A stretch of DNA of 64,000 nt, taken from contig SIJG01000007.1 in assembly GCA_023374025.1 (NCBI GenBank), forward strand, positions 1,655,852-1,719,851. The letters are read 5' to 3'. A program made the translations under genes and the position numbers. Source of the stretch: Heterodera schachtii (lineage: Eukaryota; Nematoda; Chromadorea; Rhabditida; Heteroderidae). The notes beneath the pieces were generated by a model. The model was not told where the DNA came from. It searched no databases and worked only from the letters and a program-made list of their open reading frames with translations. Positions within the stretch are counted from its first letter, which is position 1, and every line of letters begins with the position of its first letter. Shown here piece by piece: positions 47,187 through 58,015 of the stretch.

Positions 47187-47194
47187 CTTTAAAC

Positions 47195-47725
47195 CAGGGG
47201 CTTCCATTTGTTCTTATTTATAAGAATTTCTAATTTTGGGGTAGCGACGAAAATTGTTCTGCTTTCTTAAATATATTTATAATTTTGACATATGTTGATC
47301 CCGAATTTACTGAAATTTGTCCTTATTTCTAACCTTTTCTTATTTTCAGGCTTCACCTAAACTTTTTAAATTTTTTCTGATTTCGCTGGTTGAGAAAAAA
47401 AACTTTAAAATGGCCATTTTTATGTAAAAAAGGCTACAAAAACTCCCAATTTTAAATTTTTTTTTTTCCGGCGGCATCTTGTCGGTACCACCGGTCCGCA
47501 AAAGCTTATTTTTTCTTAAAAATTTGGCTCAAAATCGCGCAAAAATTGGTCATTTTTGGTGAAAACATGTGGGCAAAATGAACTCAAATTTTGAAAAAAT
47601 GTTGCAAAATGTTCTTATTTTTGACCCTAAATCTTATTTTTCGGCCTTGGTGTTCATATTTTGACAAATTACCGATCGGCACCATGGTTTTGAGGGGCGG
47701 CGATGCCGATAGGCGCCACCGGAAA
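47195..47725. mobile_element. Degenerate relative of the 45782 element, opposite orientation
   Basis: Begins CAGGGGCTTCCATTTGTTCT and then matches the reverse complement of the 610-bp element over several hundred bases: shared blocks include AAACTTTTTAAATTTTT, AAAACTCCCAATTTT, a diverged hairpin module, AATTTGGCTCAAAATC and CATTTTTGGTGAAAA. The right terminus is not clear. A further hairpin module (GATGCCGATAGGCGCC) lies at about 47707. Confidence 0.7.
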
Positions 47726-48420
47726 GTTTTTCGTAATTTTTAATGAATTTTATTAAGTAAATTTATTCAAAATCTCAAAAATTTTCAATATTTCCCGCCT
47801 TCGTGGATAAATTAACTTTTAAATTTTTAAAACGCTCGGAGTCCCCAATCCCCCGAAATGGTGTCGGGGGGTCGGGGGGCAAAAAGTCGGGGGTCGGGGG
47901 GACCTCGGGGGATGACATGTCGGGCGTCGGGTCGGGGGATCGGCCCAAAAAACGTCTCGGGTCGGGTCGGGGGGCTCGGGGTCGGGGCTTAACCCTAGTT
48001 TTAACGTCCCCTATTTGGGCGTTTTGCCCCTATTTTCGCCCTTATTTCGCGATTTTTAATTTTTTCATAAATGAAAAAACAAAATTTAGACGAGATCACA
48101 TTTTTTGGCGACTTGTTCAAAATTTTCAAAAAATTTTTCCACTAAATATGTTTTTTTCTTGACCAAAATTTTTGTAATTTATTTTTTTTTCTTGACAAAA
48201 TTTTGATTTTTGAAATTTTATTATTTTGGAAAATGTATTAAAAATTTCGAATATAAATGGTTATTTGCAACTGTATCAATGAATAAAATTGTTTGCTTTT
48301 GGTTTTAAATTATTTTCATACAAAACAGCAATTTTAATAAATTTCACTCCTACAATTGAAACTTTTTCGCCCCTATTTCGCGAATTTTTCGCCCCTAAAA
48401 ATCCCATCCCTATTGATAAC

Positions 48421-51038
48421 GCAACATTCCTTTTGTTAATGATGTTAGTTATTTGCAAAAATTAAATCCCGATAAGCAAATATAATTGATAATTGACATC
48501 GCGAGAGTCACACTTTTGGAAGAATGTGTTTTTAACCATTAATATATTTTAGTTTTACCATCTCTATAATTTTATAAACATTTTTGATTAAATATTTTAT
48601 AATTAATTTTATTTTAAAACAATGAATTATGCTTATTTTTATTTTATTTTTTGTTAACATTCGTGCTTAATCCCATTACAATCTGATTGAATAGGCACTA
48701 AAATAGGCAAATAAAATGTTTTAGTAACCTTTAGGTAGCAAAAGACATAAAAATCAAGAAATAGGCAAAAATACAACTTTATAAAATTGATCCTAGAAGC
48801 CTCAAACTAAGCTAAAAATTCATTTATTGTACTTATTATCTCAACGTTATATGCATGCAAAAATTTTAGGCATTTTCCTAAAAATCCCACCCTAGGGATA
48901 AAAAAAAAAAAATTAAAGACCTAATTTTTTTTTTCAAAATGTCAAAAAATTAACCAAAATACCGTTAATCCATCGATTCAACGTCAATTTTCGCGTTTCA
49001 AACAAACGAATTGGCCAAAAAGGAAAGGAATATAGAGAGTTTCGTCCCGAGAATGAATAACACAAAACAATAAACAATAATAATTCATTTTATTTAATTG
49101 ATCAGAAAGAGAGTTGGGCAAAATGAAAAGTAATAAATTGTTGAAAACAAAACAAATTATTGTAAGTCACTTCGGCGAAAAGGGTAATTAATTCACAATC
49201 GAATGAAACAAAAAAATAAATTAAAAATCAAAAATTTAAAATTTAAATCAAAATAATTAAAAAAATGAAATAATAATTGAAAATTGCACATTGGTTAATT
49301 CAAAATCAGTCAGGTAACATTAACGATTGTGGTCACAATGCATTTCATATGTATGGAAGGGAAGGGAAAGGGGAAGAGAAGGGAAGGGAAGAGAAGGACC
49401 GATGGATGGATGGATGGGATGCATTGATATTTATGCATTTATTCCGCGGATGAAAATTTAGAATAAAAACTAAAAAGGCAAATGCAAAACAAAAACTGAT
49501 AAATGAATGAATGATGGAAGAGAGAAGAAGGATCGGATTTCCATTGGATTTCCCTTTTATGTGCTAAAAGCAACAAACAAAACAAACGACACCAAAAAGG
49601 ATATTTGCCAATTAAAAAGGGATTAAACAAAATTAATTTATTTGGGAACATCGAAAGTCCCAAAATGAAATCAAAGAACGAACACCGACGGAGTAAAACA
49701 TTTTTTCGGTGAAACTGCTCAGACAGAAAAGGAAGAAGGATTGATCGATGATGTTAAAACCTGTCGGTCGGCGCACAATTTTTATTGCCACCCTCTTAAA
49801 TATGCCAAATATTGGCTCTATTGCAATTCACTTCACACGACCAAAAATAATTAGACATTATTTTTTGGTCATAACTTTTTTGAAACAAAACGAAATTCTT
49901 TGAAATTTTGCAGGGAAATAGAGGACACTTAAAGCTATCGAATAATACCAAAAATATTTAATTTGAATGCTTTTAGAAAGAGTTATGGTGCATAAATTTG
50001 TAAATTATTTTATGGTCCTGTCTTTTTTATTGTCATGTAAAATGCAATAGAGCCGAAAAAAGCCGAAATTTCCACGTCGCCCCCCCCCCCCCCCTCCCCA
50101 GTCGCATTACATTTTATAAAATGAAATTGAATAACGTAAATTTTAAGCTAAAGCTAAGCTAACTCTGCAAAGCACACATTCCCTCTAAAAGCGATTTTGC
50201 TTATTCTAAATTTGAAATATCTTTTTGTTGAGCAAAAGTCTGTAAATAAATTAAATAAAATATGAACCGCCTCAATAAAATCAAATCTTAAATCAAAAAA
50301 TTAATTGTTTTTGTGCAACTTTTTTTAGCTAATCTTTACAAAATAACAAATTTCACAGTCGGACCAAATTTGTATGCCAAAATTGATTGATTAGACTAAG
50401 TTTGAGCAAAGTTATGATTTATTATTTAGCAAATAAAATTGAAATAATAATTAAATTTAAATATTACTATCATTAATACTTTTGTCACTTCGGCTCAACA
50501 CGATCAAAATCTAACAATTTAAGGTTCCAAAAATATTTGGCATTATGTTATTAAATTTTCAAAAATGAGTTTCTCACGGGATCCCGCAAAACAAATCTAA
50601 TTTGCGGATCCCGCTACGGGAAATTTTTTTTTGTAAAATTTCGCATGGACCATTGCAACAACAAATGGTCAATCTATAGAGATATGAACAGAAAAGTTAA
50701 TTTACTTTTTGTTCGAATCAGTCCGGGAATTCGAAATTAGCCAAAAAGAATATTAGATTCATGAATCATGTCAATGCTCCAAAAATTTTTTGACTGCTAA
50801 ATAATTATAGATTTATATAATACCCAGGTTAGACCTCGATCCAGGCCTTGACAACCCGGAATTTTTCTGGGCCTGGATTTTCCTGAAATTTTGTCCATAA
50901 AATCCAGGTCCAACATGGAATCCAAGTCAATTGGCTTCTACAAAATGATGATTATTTTTTACTGAGCGAATTGTCTCGTTACGTTTAGGTTAATTAACTA
51001 ATTCCTCCTCATTTGCTTTTGCTGTTTGTCCTGTGGTG
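48421..51038. other. AT-rich, gene-free stretch
   Basis: About 2.6 kb with no supported gene. It contains a lone element end near 48876-48893, a GGGAA/GAAGG-rich patch at 49360-49400, an inverted-repeat unit at 49814-50054, a C15 run at 50080-50094, and a CCAGGTT/CCTGGATTT-rich patch at 50823-50930. The right end should hold the RINT1 promoter. Confidence 0.5.
49814..50054. repeat. Possible MITE with GGCTCTATTGCA termini
   Basis: GGCTCTATTGCA at 49814-49825 faces its exact complement at 50043-50054; with mismatches the inverted repeat extends to about 20 bp. Total span 241 bp. No target duplication is evident, so this may be an old element or a chance foldback. Confidence 0.5.
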
Positions 51039-54000
51039 ATGGACCCCTATTTTTCCAGCAATGTGAGTATTTTAATTCTTCATTGTTTTTCCAGTATTTA
51101 TTTTTGTTTTGTGTTTTCTCTTCATTTTATTATTTTTAGGTTCTCCGAGTTCGCGAACGCCTGGCCGAGTTAAACACCAAAGATTTGCGTGAATATTTCA
51201 AGGGATTTCGCAAAATTTACAGTGAATTGTTAACACAGAAAGAGGAACATAAAGTAGAGTTATCTATTAAAGTTTTAAATAAAATTGAAAAACAAACAAA
51301 GGATATTTATTCGCTTAATTTGCATTTCTATGTTTTTCAGGCAGAAATTATCGTGCAAAAGCAAAGTCTCAGAGAATTTAAGCAAAAATTGCAAAAATTA
51401 CGAGAATATTTGACCATGGTCAGAAGAATTGTGACAGAAGAAAACTCGCGTTTGTCTGTTAAATACTCCGAAGTTTTTGAACAAATAAAAGAGGTAAAAT
51501 GTTTTTGACTTTAAAATTTAAATAATTATTTTAGGAGGCCCCGGAATTGGCTGAAAAATTGGAACAATTGCAGAAAATGCAGCGAAGATTGGCCTACCTA
51601 AAGTTTTCGAAAAATTTCACTGTTCTGCTCGCTGAAGTGCGAAAATACTTGCGAAAAGGGAATTATTTACATTTGTTGGACAATTACAGGAAACTGCTCC
51701 AAATACCACGCAACAGTCCTGAGGTTTTTTTAGATAATAATGTGTTTTTTTTTAAATATTCTGCCAAGGGCAGCCCCGTAGCCAGGGGGAAGGGGTTGAA
51801 TTCCTCCCCCACCCCCCCCCCCGAAATGAAAAATGAAAAAATTTCAACCAATTTTCTTTACAAAATACATTAAAAATTCAAAAAAATTTCCCAGCGGCGC
51901 CTATAGGCATTGCCGGACCCCCATTTTACCTCTTTTTTTAATTTGACCCCAAAATGCCAAAAAAATGTCATTTTTTGGTGAAAACCAGCTCAAATTCCTG
52001 TTCTTATCTCTTGGGCGCTGAAATTTTTTAATTAACACTTGAGAATTGGTCCGAAGAGCAAAAAGAAAAAAAGGTTTATGGGTTCCCCCCCCCCCAAAAA
52101 AAATTTTCTGTGTACGGGCCTGGTTCGTTTTATGCACTTTTTCTTTCCCCCCTTTTTTTGTCCATTTTCTTATCGCTTTGTCCGTCCCTTTCGCTCCCTC
52201 CGTTCGTTTGTTTTTTCTTTTTTTTCAGTATTCCATGGATGCTCATTGTCGTCATGAGTACGCCGTCAAATCCGACTCTTTGGCCCGCTTTCTCCAACTC
52301 GAACTTTGCTCCGCTTTGTCCACCATTTTCTCGCGAATTCATTTCCCTTTTGAGGAGCCCGTCGACCTCAATTCGCTGCACTTTCCGCTCCATCAAAGTG
52401 CCCAAATAATCAAATGTTTGCAGTTGGTAATTTCATTTTAATGAAATTGTCAACTCCAATTTGAAAAGTATTAAAAAAGGTAACCTCCGAAACGGTCGCC
52501 ACCACTTCCCAAAGCAAAGACAACCAACCGAAATGGCCAATTGAACTTGTTCTGGACGAATTTCGTAAACGCTTCGACTACCATTTCTACGGCGACCGTC
52601 CCACTAATAACGCAACAAAACCCGAATGGTTTTTCACCCAACTTTCCTACTGGGCAGAGAACAACATCGAATACTTCGAGCAGTACATTCAGCCCATTGC
52701 TGATGAGGTCTTCTTTTTGTTTGGCTTAAATTTGCCAATTCGTTTTAAAAAAATGGCACTTTCTCTTCTTTTTTATATCCCTCGGATTTTCAGCTGTTTT
52801 CTCACGGAATAACTGAACGAACAGCAAGAGATATTTTCCTGCAACTTTTGATGTCTTTGGCCTCTCAAAAAGTGTCCGAAATTATTGGCACCGATCGGAT
52901 TTTGGAGAATCGACACCAATTGTCGCATTTGATCGACGAGACGGTCATGTTTGAGAAGGAATTCCAGCAGAACTTTGGCTATTCCGAGGAGGCGCCAGTG
53001 CATGTCGTTTCGCAGCTGTGCCAATCGGAGGAAGTGCTGGAGAAATGGATAAAGTTGGAGAGGGACACTCTTTGGGCGGGCATCGACGCGATCCTCGCGG
53101 ACGAACAGGCGTACGAGCCGCGGTACAAAGAGGCGGCGGACGTGGACCCGGTAAATTGGGGGGGGGAGGGGCGGTGGTTAGACTTGTTTATTTAAATGGG
53201 GACGCGAGCGACAAAATTTCGCCGCGAAAAAAATATCCATAGTCTTGGCAACCGTTACAAAGGCAACTCATATAAAGGCTTACAATTAGGCCTAAGCTTA
53301 CAATTAGACTTGCTTGGGCCTAGAGGTGCACCCATTTAAATTACATAATAAAATTTCAAGAAAGAATGTGAAATTTCTTTCATTTTATTGCTACTAAAAT
53401 TATAAATTTTCTAAAATATTCTCGTGGACATTCATCAAGACTCTGAAAACCATTCCCATATGAATATTTGAAAATTTAACTGATTTTATCAATTCTAAAA
53501 ATCTCATTTTGGCAAAAAATAATTAAATTTAAATGCGATTTGTTTTACTGCTTGCGCTTATGTTTCATAGCAATGTTGTTTTAGTATCTTCTGCCCAATT
53601 TTGCCGATTCCTTTGTCATTTTGATGCAGTCGATGTCCGAAAGGTACCGTTCCATCCCGGAATTGCGTCTGCAGTGTCGTTTCCTGAAGCTTCAGTTGGT
53701 TATCGTGGATGAATTTCGAAGTCGAATTGTCCAAATCGGACAGAATATTTTGCACAACCCATGGGAAAGGCCATACCCCCAACTGATCAATGCCCTTTGG
53801 TCAGTTTTTGCCTTTTAATTAATGGATTAGGGCCCCTATTTGACATTTCTCCATTTCAGGTATTTGTCCCTCGTTCTCGACGATTGGAGCGAGTCGCCTG
53901 AGTTTGTACGTCTTCAATTCCATCTCCAGTCCGGTCCTGCTTCCACCAGCCATTCCACCGAGTCGACCATTTCCTCCGGTGTCAATTCGTTGGCTCGAGG

Positions 54001-54882
54001 CACTTTTGACGAAAGTGCCGGTTTGTACCGCCACGTGTGGCGCCAATGGGTGCGCAATTTGTGCGATGTTTTCGCGGAAACAATTCGGCTGAAACTAACG
54101 CAATACGCAAACGAAAGGTGGGACGAAATGAAACAGCACACGGCACAGCCCAACGAAGTCACTCCGTCGCTGGGGCCCTTTCTGAGGAAGGTGCAGCAAC
54201 TGCTCGGATGGCTAACCGCACAGATTTCGCCCGATTCGGTGCTGACACTGCACCATTTGACGAACCACGAAGTGTGGAGCGCATTGGACGAATGCATTGT
54301 CACACAGACACCGTTTAAGTCAGTGGGGGGGGGACGGAATTAAAATTTACGATTTTTAAGACATCTCAATTTTATCTTTTTGACATCATTTCGTGATTAG
54401 CGCCTCAAAACTGCCCTAAGAAATGTCTTTGATTATTGGGACCATTGCTTTTTTACTTTGGAAAAGACCCAGGTACTGTTTCATTTTTTGTCTAATTTTA
54501 AGTTGTCGTGGAGCTGCTCAACTTCTGTTCGACGTCACCACCACTGTGATTCCGTTGCTCATTTCTTGCTACGGAAAAGTGAAAGGGTCCGCCGAATTCG
54601 ACGTTTTCGGAGAGGTCACTCGCATTCAGAGAATCGCATCATTCGTTCATCCCTTTTCAAATATTTGTGCAGAAGTGCGTTTTTGTGCTGAGCACTCTTC
54701 GCATTTTGTCACTTTCTCCGCCCACGGCCATTTTACTCAAAGACGAGCTGAAGCACATCCCCGAACATCAGCTGAACGAGAAATTGGAGCAGTTCAACGT
54801 GTCCGGGATGACCAAGGCAAGGGTGAGCGAACTGTTGGAACGACGATGCGATTTGGTGCCACTGGAAAAACTCATTTCATGA
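51039..54882 (+). CDS. RINT1: RINT1 / Tip20 family vesicle-tethering protein
   Basis: Subunit of the ER-side NRZ/Dsl1 tether for Golgi-to-ER vesicles; also known as RAD50 interactor 1. The start ATG at 51039 reads MDPYFSSN, spliced to VLRVRERLAELNTKDLREYF. The coiled-coil N-terminus continues AEIIVQKQSLREFKQKLQKL and LEQLQKMQRRLAYLKFSKN. The central part has YSMDAHCRHEYAVKSDSLA, ELVLDEFRKRFDYHFYGDRP (family motif F..RF.YHF.G...TN), KPEWFFTQLSYWAENNIEYF, HLIDETVMFEKEFQQNFGY, WIKLERDTLWAGIDAIL and YKEAADVDP. The C-terminus has SMSERYRSIPELRLQCRFLK, YLSLVLDDWSESPEFVRLQ, GAAQLLFDVTTTVIPLLISC and KLEQFNVSGMTKARVSELLE, ending LEKLIS. Introns contain repeats (51771-52122; 53200-53600). Confidence 0.85.
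51771..52122. mobile_element. Repeat element in a RINT1 intron
   Basis: Termini CAGCCCCGTAGCCAG (left) and the complement of CAGGCCCGTACACAG (right) form an imperfect inverted repeat of about 15 bp. The inside holds C runs, GCGGCGCCTATAGGCATTGC (a diverged hairpin module with loop TATA) and CATTTTTTGGTGAAAAC, both shared with the 45782 family. No clear target duplication. It lies inside the intron between the exon ending RNSPE and the exon starting YSMDAHC. Confidence 0.6.
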
Positions 54883-55366
54883 AAACCGTTGAGTAAAATA
54901 AACGGGTGTTCGGCATGGCATGGACGGCATCTTTTTTTCTCTGTTTGTCCATTTTCATATGCCAACCCCCGCTTTTCTTGGGTATTTGAACTTTTAATCA
55001 GAGACCTATATGTTATTATTTACTCATCACAGTCAAATGATTTGAACATAAAATTTATAATTTTTTCTGTTTTCCGATCATTTTCCGATTTTCAACGTAT
55101 TTTTGCCATTAAATTTCGTTGGCAATGCATTCGTCTGCGCTTTGCTGAATGGCATTTCGTATTGTTTGATTCTTTTACAATGAAAGCTAACCGTCGCCTT
55201 TTGAAATTTGCCGTTTTTGCTCGGAATGCCTTCGCCACTTTTGTACCAATAATTTAATTCGTTGCTTTTCACCTCCAATACCAAATATTGGCAATTCCTC
55301 AAAATGTACAAATAAGAAAGAAAGTGAACGAGACCGACAATTAACATCGATCCTCCCTACTCTTCA

Positions 55367-56940
55367 TTATGCCAAATTAACCCACTTAGCACTCAAACAA
55401 GTGGCCATTGTCGTGTTTAAATAGGGCGGCAAATGTTCGTTGGGTTTGTTCAGCCGACGTTCAGCCAATGTTTTGGCCGTTCCCTCGACGCCGCAGGAAA
55501 GCAACAGATCGATTTTGTAACGGTTCAGAATCTCGAAGAAACGGTCGTTGTCCTTCAGAGACAGCACTTCCGTCCGTCTCTCATTGACCAGCGACGGATG
55601 GGTCAAATAAACGACGACCCACGGCCGCTGCGGGCGCCGATGCAATTCCTTGGGGGTGGGAAGATGTTAATGAGTCAATCATTGGAGCAGTGGGGGGGAG
55701 GCATTAACGAATTCATTTGGGCTGACAGTCATTCCGTTTTTTTGGGGGAGTTTCGTTGCCATTCCGTTCATCTTTCTTCTGAGGGGGGGGGGGGGGGTGC
55801 GACCTGCAATTTGCACTCCAACTCGTTCAGCATGGTCTCTCTGAAGAATCTCTCCACATTTTCGAATTGTTCCGTCCGTTGGCTTCTCCCGCCGAGCCGT
55901 GCCACCGTACTGACTTCGACGGTCGTTTGGATGAAGGCTATTCCATCGAATTCAGTGCTGTGTTGGCACAGAATTTGCCCTTCGATTGATCAGAAATTAT
56001 CCTTCTCACCAATCGAAAAAGGTCGTCTCGTTCAAATTATGTCCAATGGCTCCGAAAATTGACGGGACAGTGGCAAAAACGTCGGTCTGTCCGGACATGG
56101 CGTGGTCATTAAGCATGGAAAAGGGACTGACAAAATCAAACAATGGCAATTTAATAGGGAAATGCTTTTTAATGACTTTTGCACATTTAATTAGAATGGA
56201 AATGCACCTAAAGCTGAGTCCGACGTCTTCAAGAAAGGGGGAGGCGTCGGGCAAAACTGTGGAACAATTCGGACAGTTTCTCTGCTCCCAAGTGATTTTG
56301 CCTTAATTTTGCGGGATAAAATGCGAGGCAAAAGAATGCTTAATTGCCGTCATTAAGCATCAGTAATTACCAATGAATAAGTTCAGATGGCAGTCATTGC
56401 TCAGGACGTAATTGCCTGAAATGAGTTCGAGGAAATGGTGTTGAACTCAATTCCCCGCACTTAAGTTCAACTCGCGCGTGTACATAACATCCGCCCGATA
56501 GTCGCCAAACACACAAACCCTCAGGGGCCTTTCGTCGCTTACTTTGGCGCCCCTTTTCGGCCATTTTAACACTTTATTTGTCTCTCCTCGCCCTCCCCCA
56601 ACGCCAATTAGTGCGTATTCTGTGCCATTAGCGACAGTTTTTTTAATTTTAATTGTTCAGTACCAATTTGCCCATTGGCATTCTGCTGCAGTTCCATGCG
56701 AACTTTGGCCGAATAAAGTGACAAATGGGCATTTTGAAAGTCATCGGCAGACGAAGCCAAAGACGAAGCCGACGCATTGGGCGGAAAATGGGCGGAAACA
56801 TTGAAAATGAGACGCATTTTGAGGGTTTGGCCCATCGAAAGGAGGGAAAGGAGCGGCGGATAGTCAAAGGAAGAAGCGGCTAAATTAGCAACAAACGAAT
56901 GGCACGGCCAACACAAAACATCAAAGGCAATTACCGCCAT
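55367..56940 (-). CDS. Secreted protein, possibly a degenerate metallophosphoesterase (purple acid phosphatase-like)
   Basis: The start ATG at 56940 reads MAVIAFDVLCWPCHSFVANL, a plausible signal peptide. Exon 1 continues PPLLSLLSMGQTLKMRLIFN with SALYS-type beta strands (NAHLSLYSAKVRMELQQNA). Later exons read LRVCVFGDYRADVMYTRELN, NYVLSNDCHLNLFIGN, KLPLFDFVSPFSMLNDHAM, PSIFGAIGHNLNETTFFDC, EFDGIAFIQTTVEVSTVAR, EQFENVERFFRETMLNELEC, RRPQRPWVVVYLTHPSLVNE, and FFEILNRYKIDLLLSCGVEG, ending SAKWVNLA. The order resembles purple acid phosphatases (GD, GN, RPWIVV.GHRP, LL.KY.VDL.LSGH), but most metal-binding His/Asp positions are replaced (LTHP for GHRP, LSCGV for LSGH). The family call is inference; a G15 run lies in an intron (55783-55797). 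Confidence 0.45.
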
Positions 56941-58015
56941 TGTCCGACTGATCAGCTAACAAATTTATATTTGCTTCACGTCCATCGGACGAAAGTGTTA
57001 CAAAAACGAAGGGAGTGGTCGAACCAAACGAACTTTGGAGTTGAAAACAGACAAATGAGCACATTGAAAAGAAAAGGACAACGGACAGAAGAGACATTTT
57101 GGCATTTGGAGAAATTATGGGAATTTGAAAAGGAAATTAATGAAATCCCAAAAATAAAAGCTGAACAAACAAAGAAAATGGTAAAAATAGATGCAAATCC
57201 AATGGACAATTTGACAAAAAGGACTAAATTTAGAAGACAATTAATCAAATATTATTTATTTATTCTACGGACAATCCCAAAAAAGAGAAATGAACCAATA
57301 AATAGAGAGAGAGCAGAGAAAAAAACATCTCTGATTAGAAAAACACAATTTACTTTTTTTTCCATGTGTAGCTTTTCGTCCTGATTATAAGCCGAATCCA
57401 AAAAAGTCCCAACGATAGAAATATTTTATTTTATTTTCAGAAAAATAAATCATAACTTATGTAGGTATCTTAAATGGTCTATCTAATCATATAAAGAAAA
57501 TTGAATTGGTTGAATTGCTGAAAAAAAGTTAAGAAGGAATTAAATAGCCACATTTTATGGCCATCAAAAAATTTATGGCCGTTCTATCGTTCAAAAGCAA
57601 ATCTGTTTAATGATTTATAATTCTGCAAATAAATAAATAACATAAATTTAACTATTCTATCACTAGACTTTTTTATGTTCGGCTAACCGTAGTTTTTTTT
57701 GTCCTATGTTAAATCTGCTTCAAACTTTAAATTTTAATCTTTCATATGTTTAGTTCATTATTTAAATAAATAAATAATGACCTAGAAGTTGAAACGACAA
57801 CAATATTTGCAGGATTTAGGCTATTAATTTTTTATGGTCTGCTTTTGTCTATTTTTATGATTTTTTATTTTTCAAATCTCTCATTTCCTTTTTTATTGGA
57901 AATTATGAATAAACAATGAAAAAGTTCAGTTCAATGGCACGCAAATGGCAAAAAAAAAAACACAAAAAAACAAATAAATCACTTTTTCTTCTTCCATTGT
58001 CCCATTTTAAGGCGA
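56941..58015. other. AT-rich intergenic region
   Basis: About 1.1 kb upstream of the metallophosphoesterase-like gene. It holds a 160-residue plus-strand open frame (56899-57384) rich in Lys/Glu/Asn/Ile without family resemblance, overlapping the start of the minus-strand gene; I do not support it. AACGATAGAA at about 57409 and its complement near 57590 form a weak inverted repeat. Confidence 0.4.

Larger units (their letters stand above)
46824..47997. mobile_element. Middle hAT-like element, inserted in the outer one, 1174 bp
   Basis: Termini TAGGGTTAAGCCCCGA (left) and the complement of TAGGGTTAAGCCCC (right). Perfect 8-bp target duplication GTTTTAAC at 46816-46823 and 47998-48005. Both ends carry G-rich subterminal blocks in direct orientation, each with the motif GGGGGGCAAAAAGTCGGG followed by GACCTCGGGG and a TGTCGGG block. 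The middle contains other repeat pieces. No transposase frame. Confidence 0.9.
46724..48412. mobile_element. Outer hAT-like element (nested host), 1689 bp
   Basis: Terminal inverted repeat TAGGGATGGGATTTTTAGG, perfect over 19 bp at both ends. Perfect 8-bp target duplication TTGATAAC at 46716-46723 and 48413-48420. About 500 bp belong to this element; the rest is a later insertion at 46824-47997. No transposase frame. A lone right end of a close relative (CCTAAAAATCCCACCCTA) lies near 48876-48893. Confidence 0.9.

Noticed and set aside
56899..57384. 160-residue plus-strand frame, Lys/Asn/Ile-rich
   Set aside because: AT-rich composition, no family resemblance, overlaps the start of the minus-strand secreted gene.
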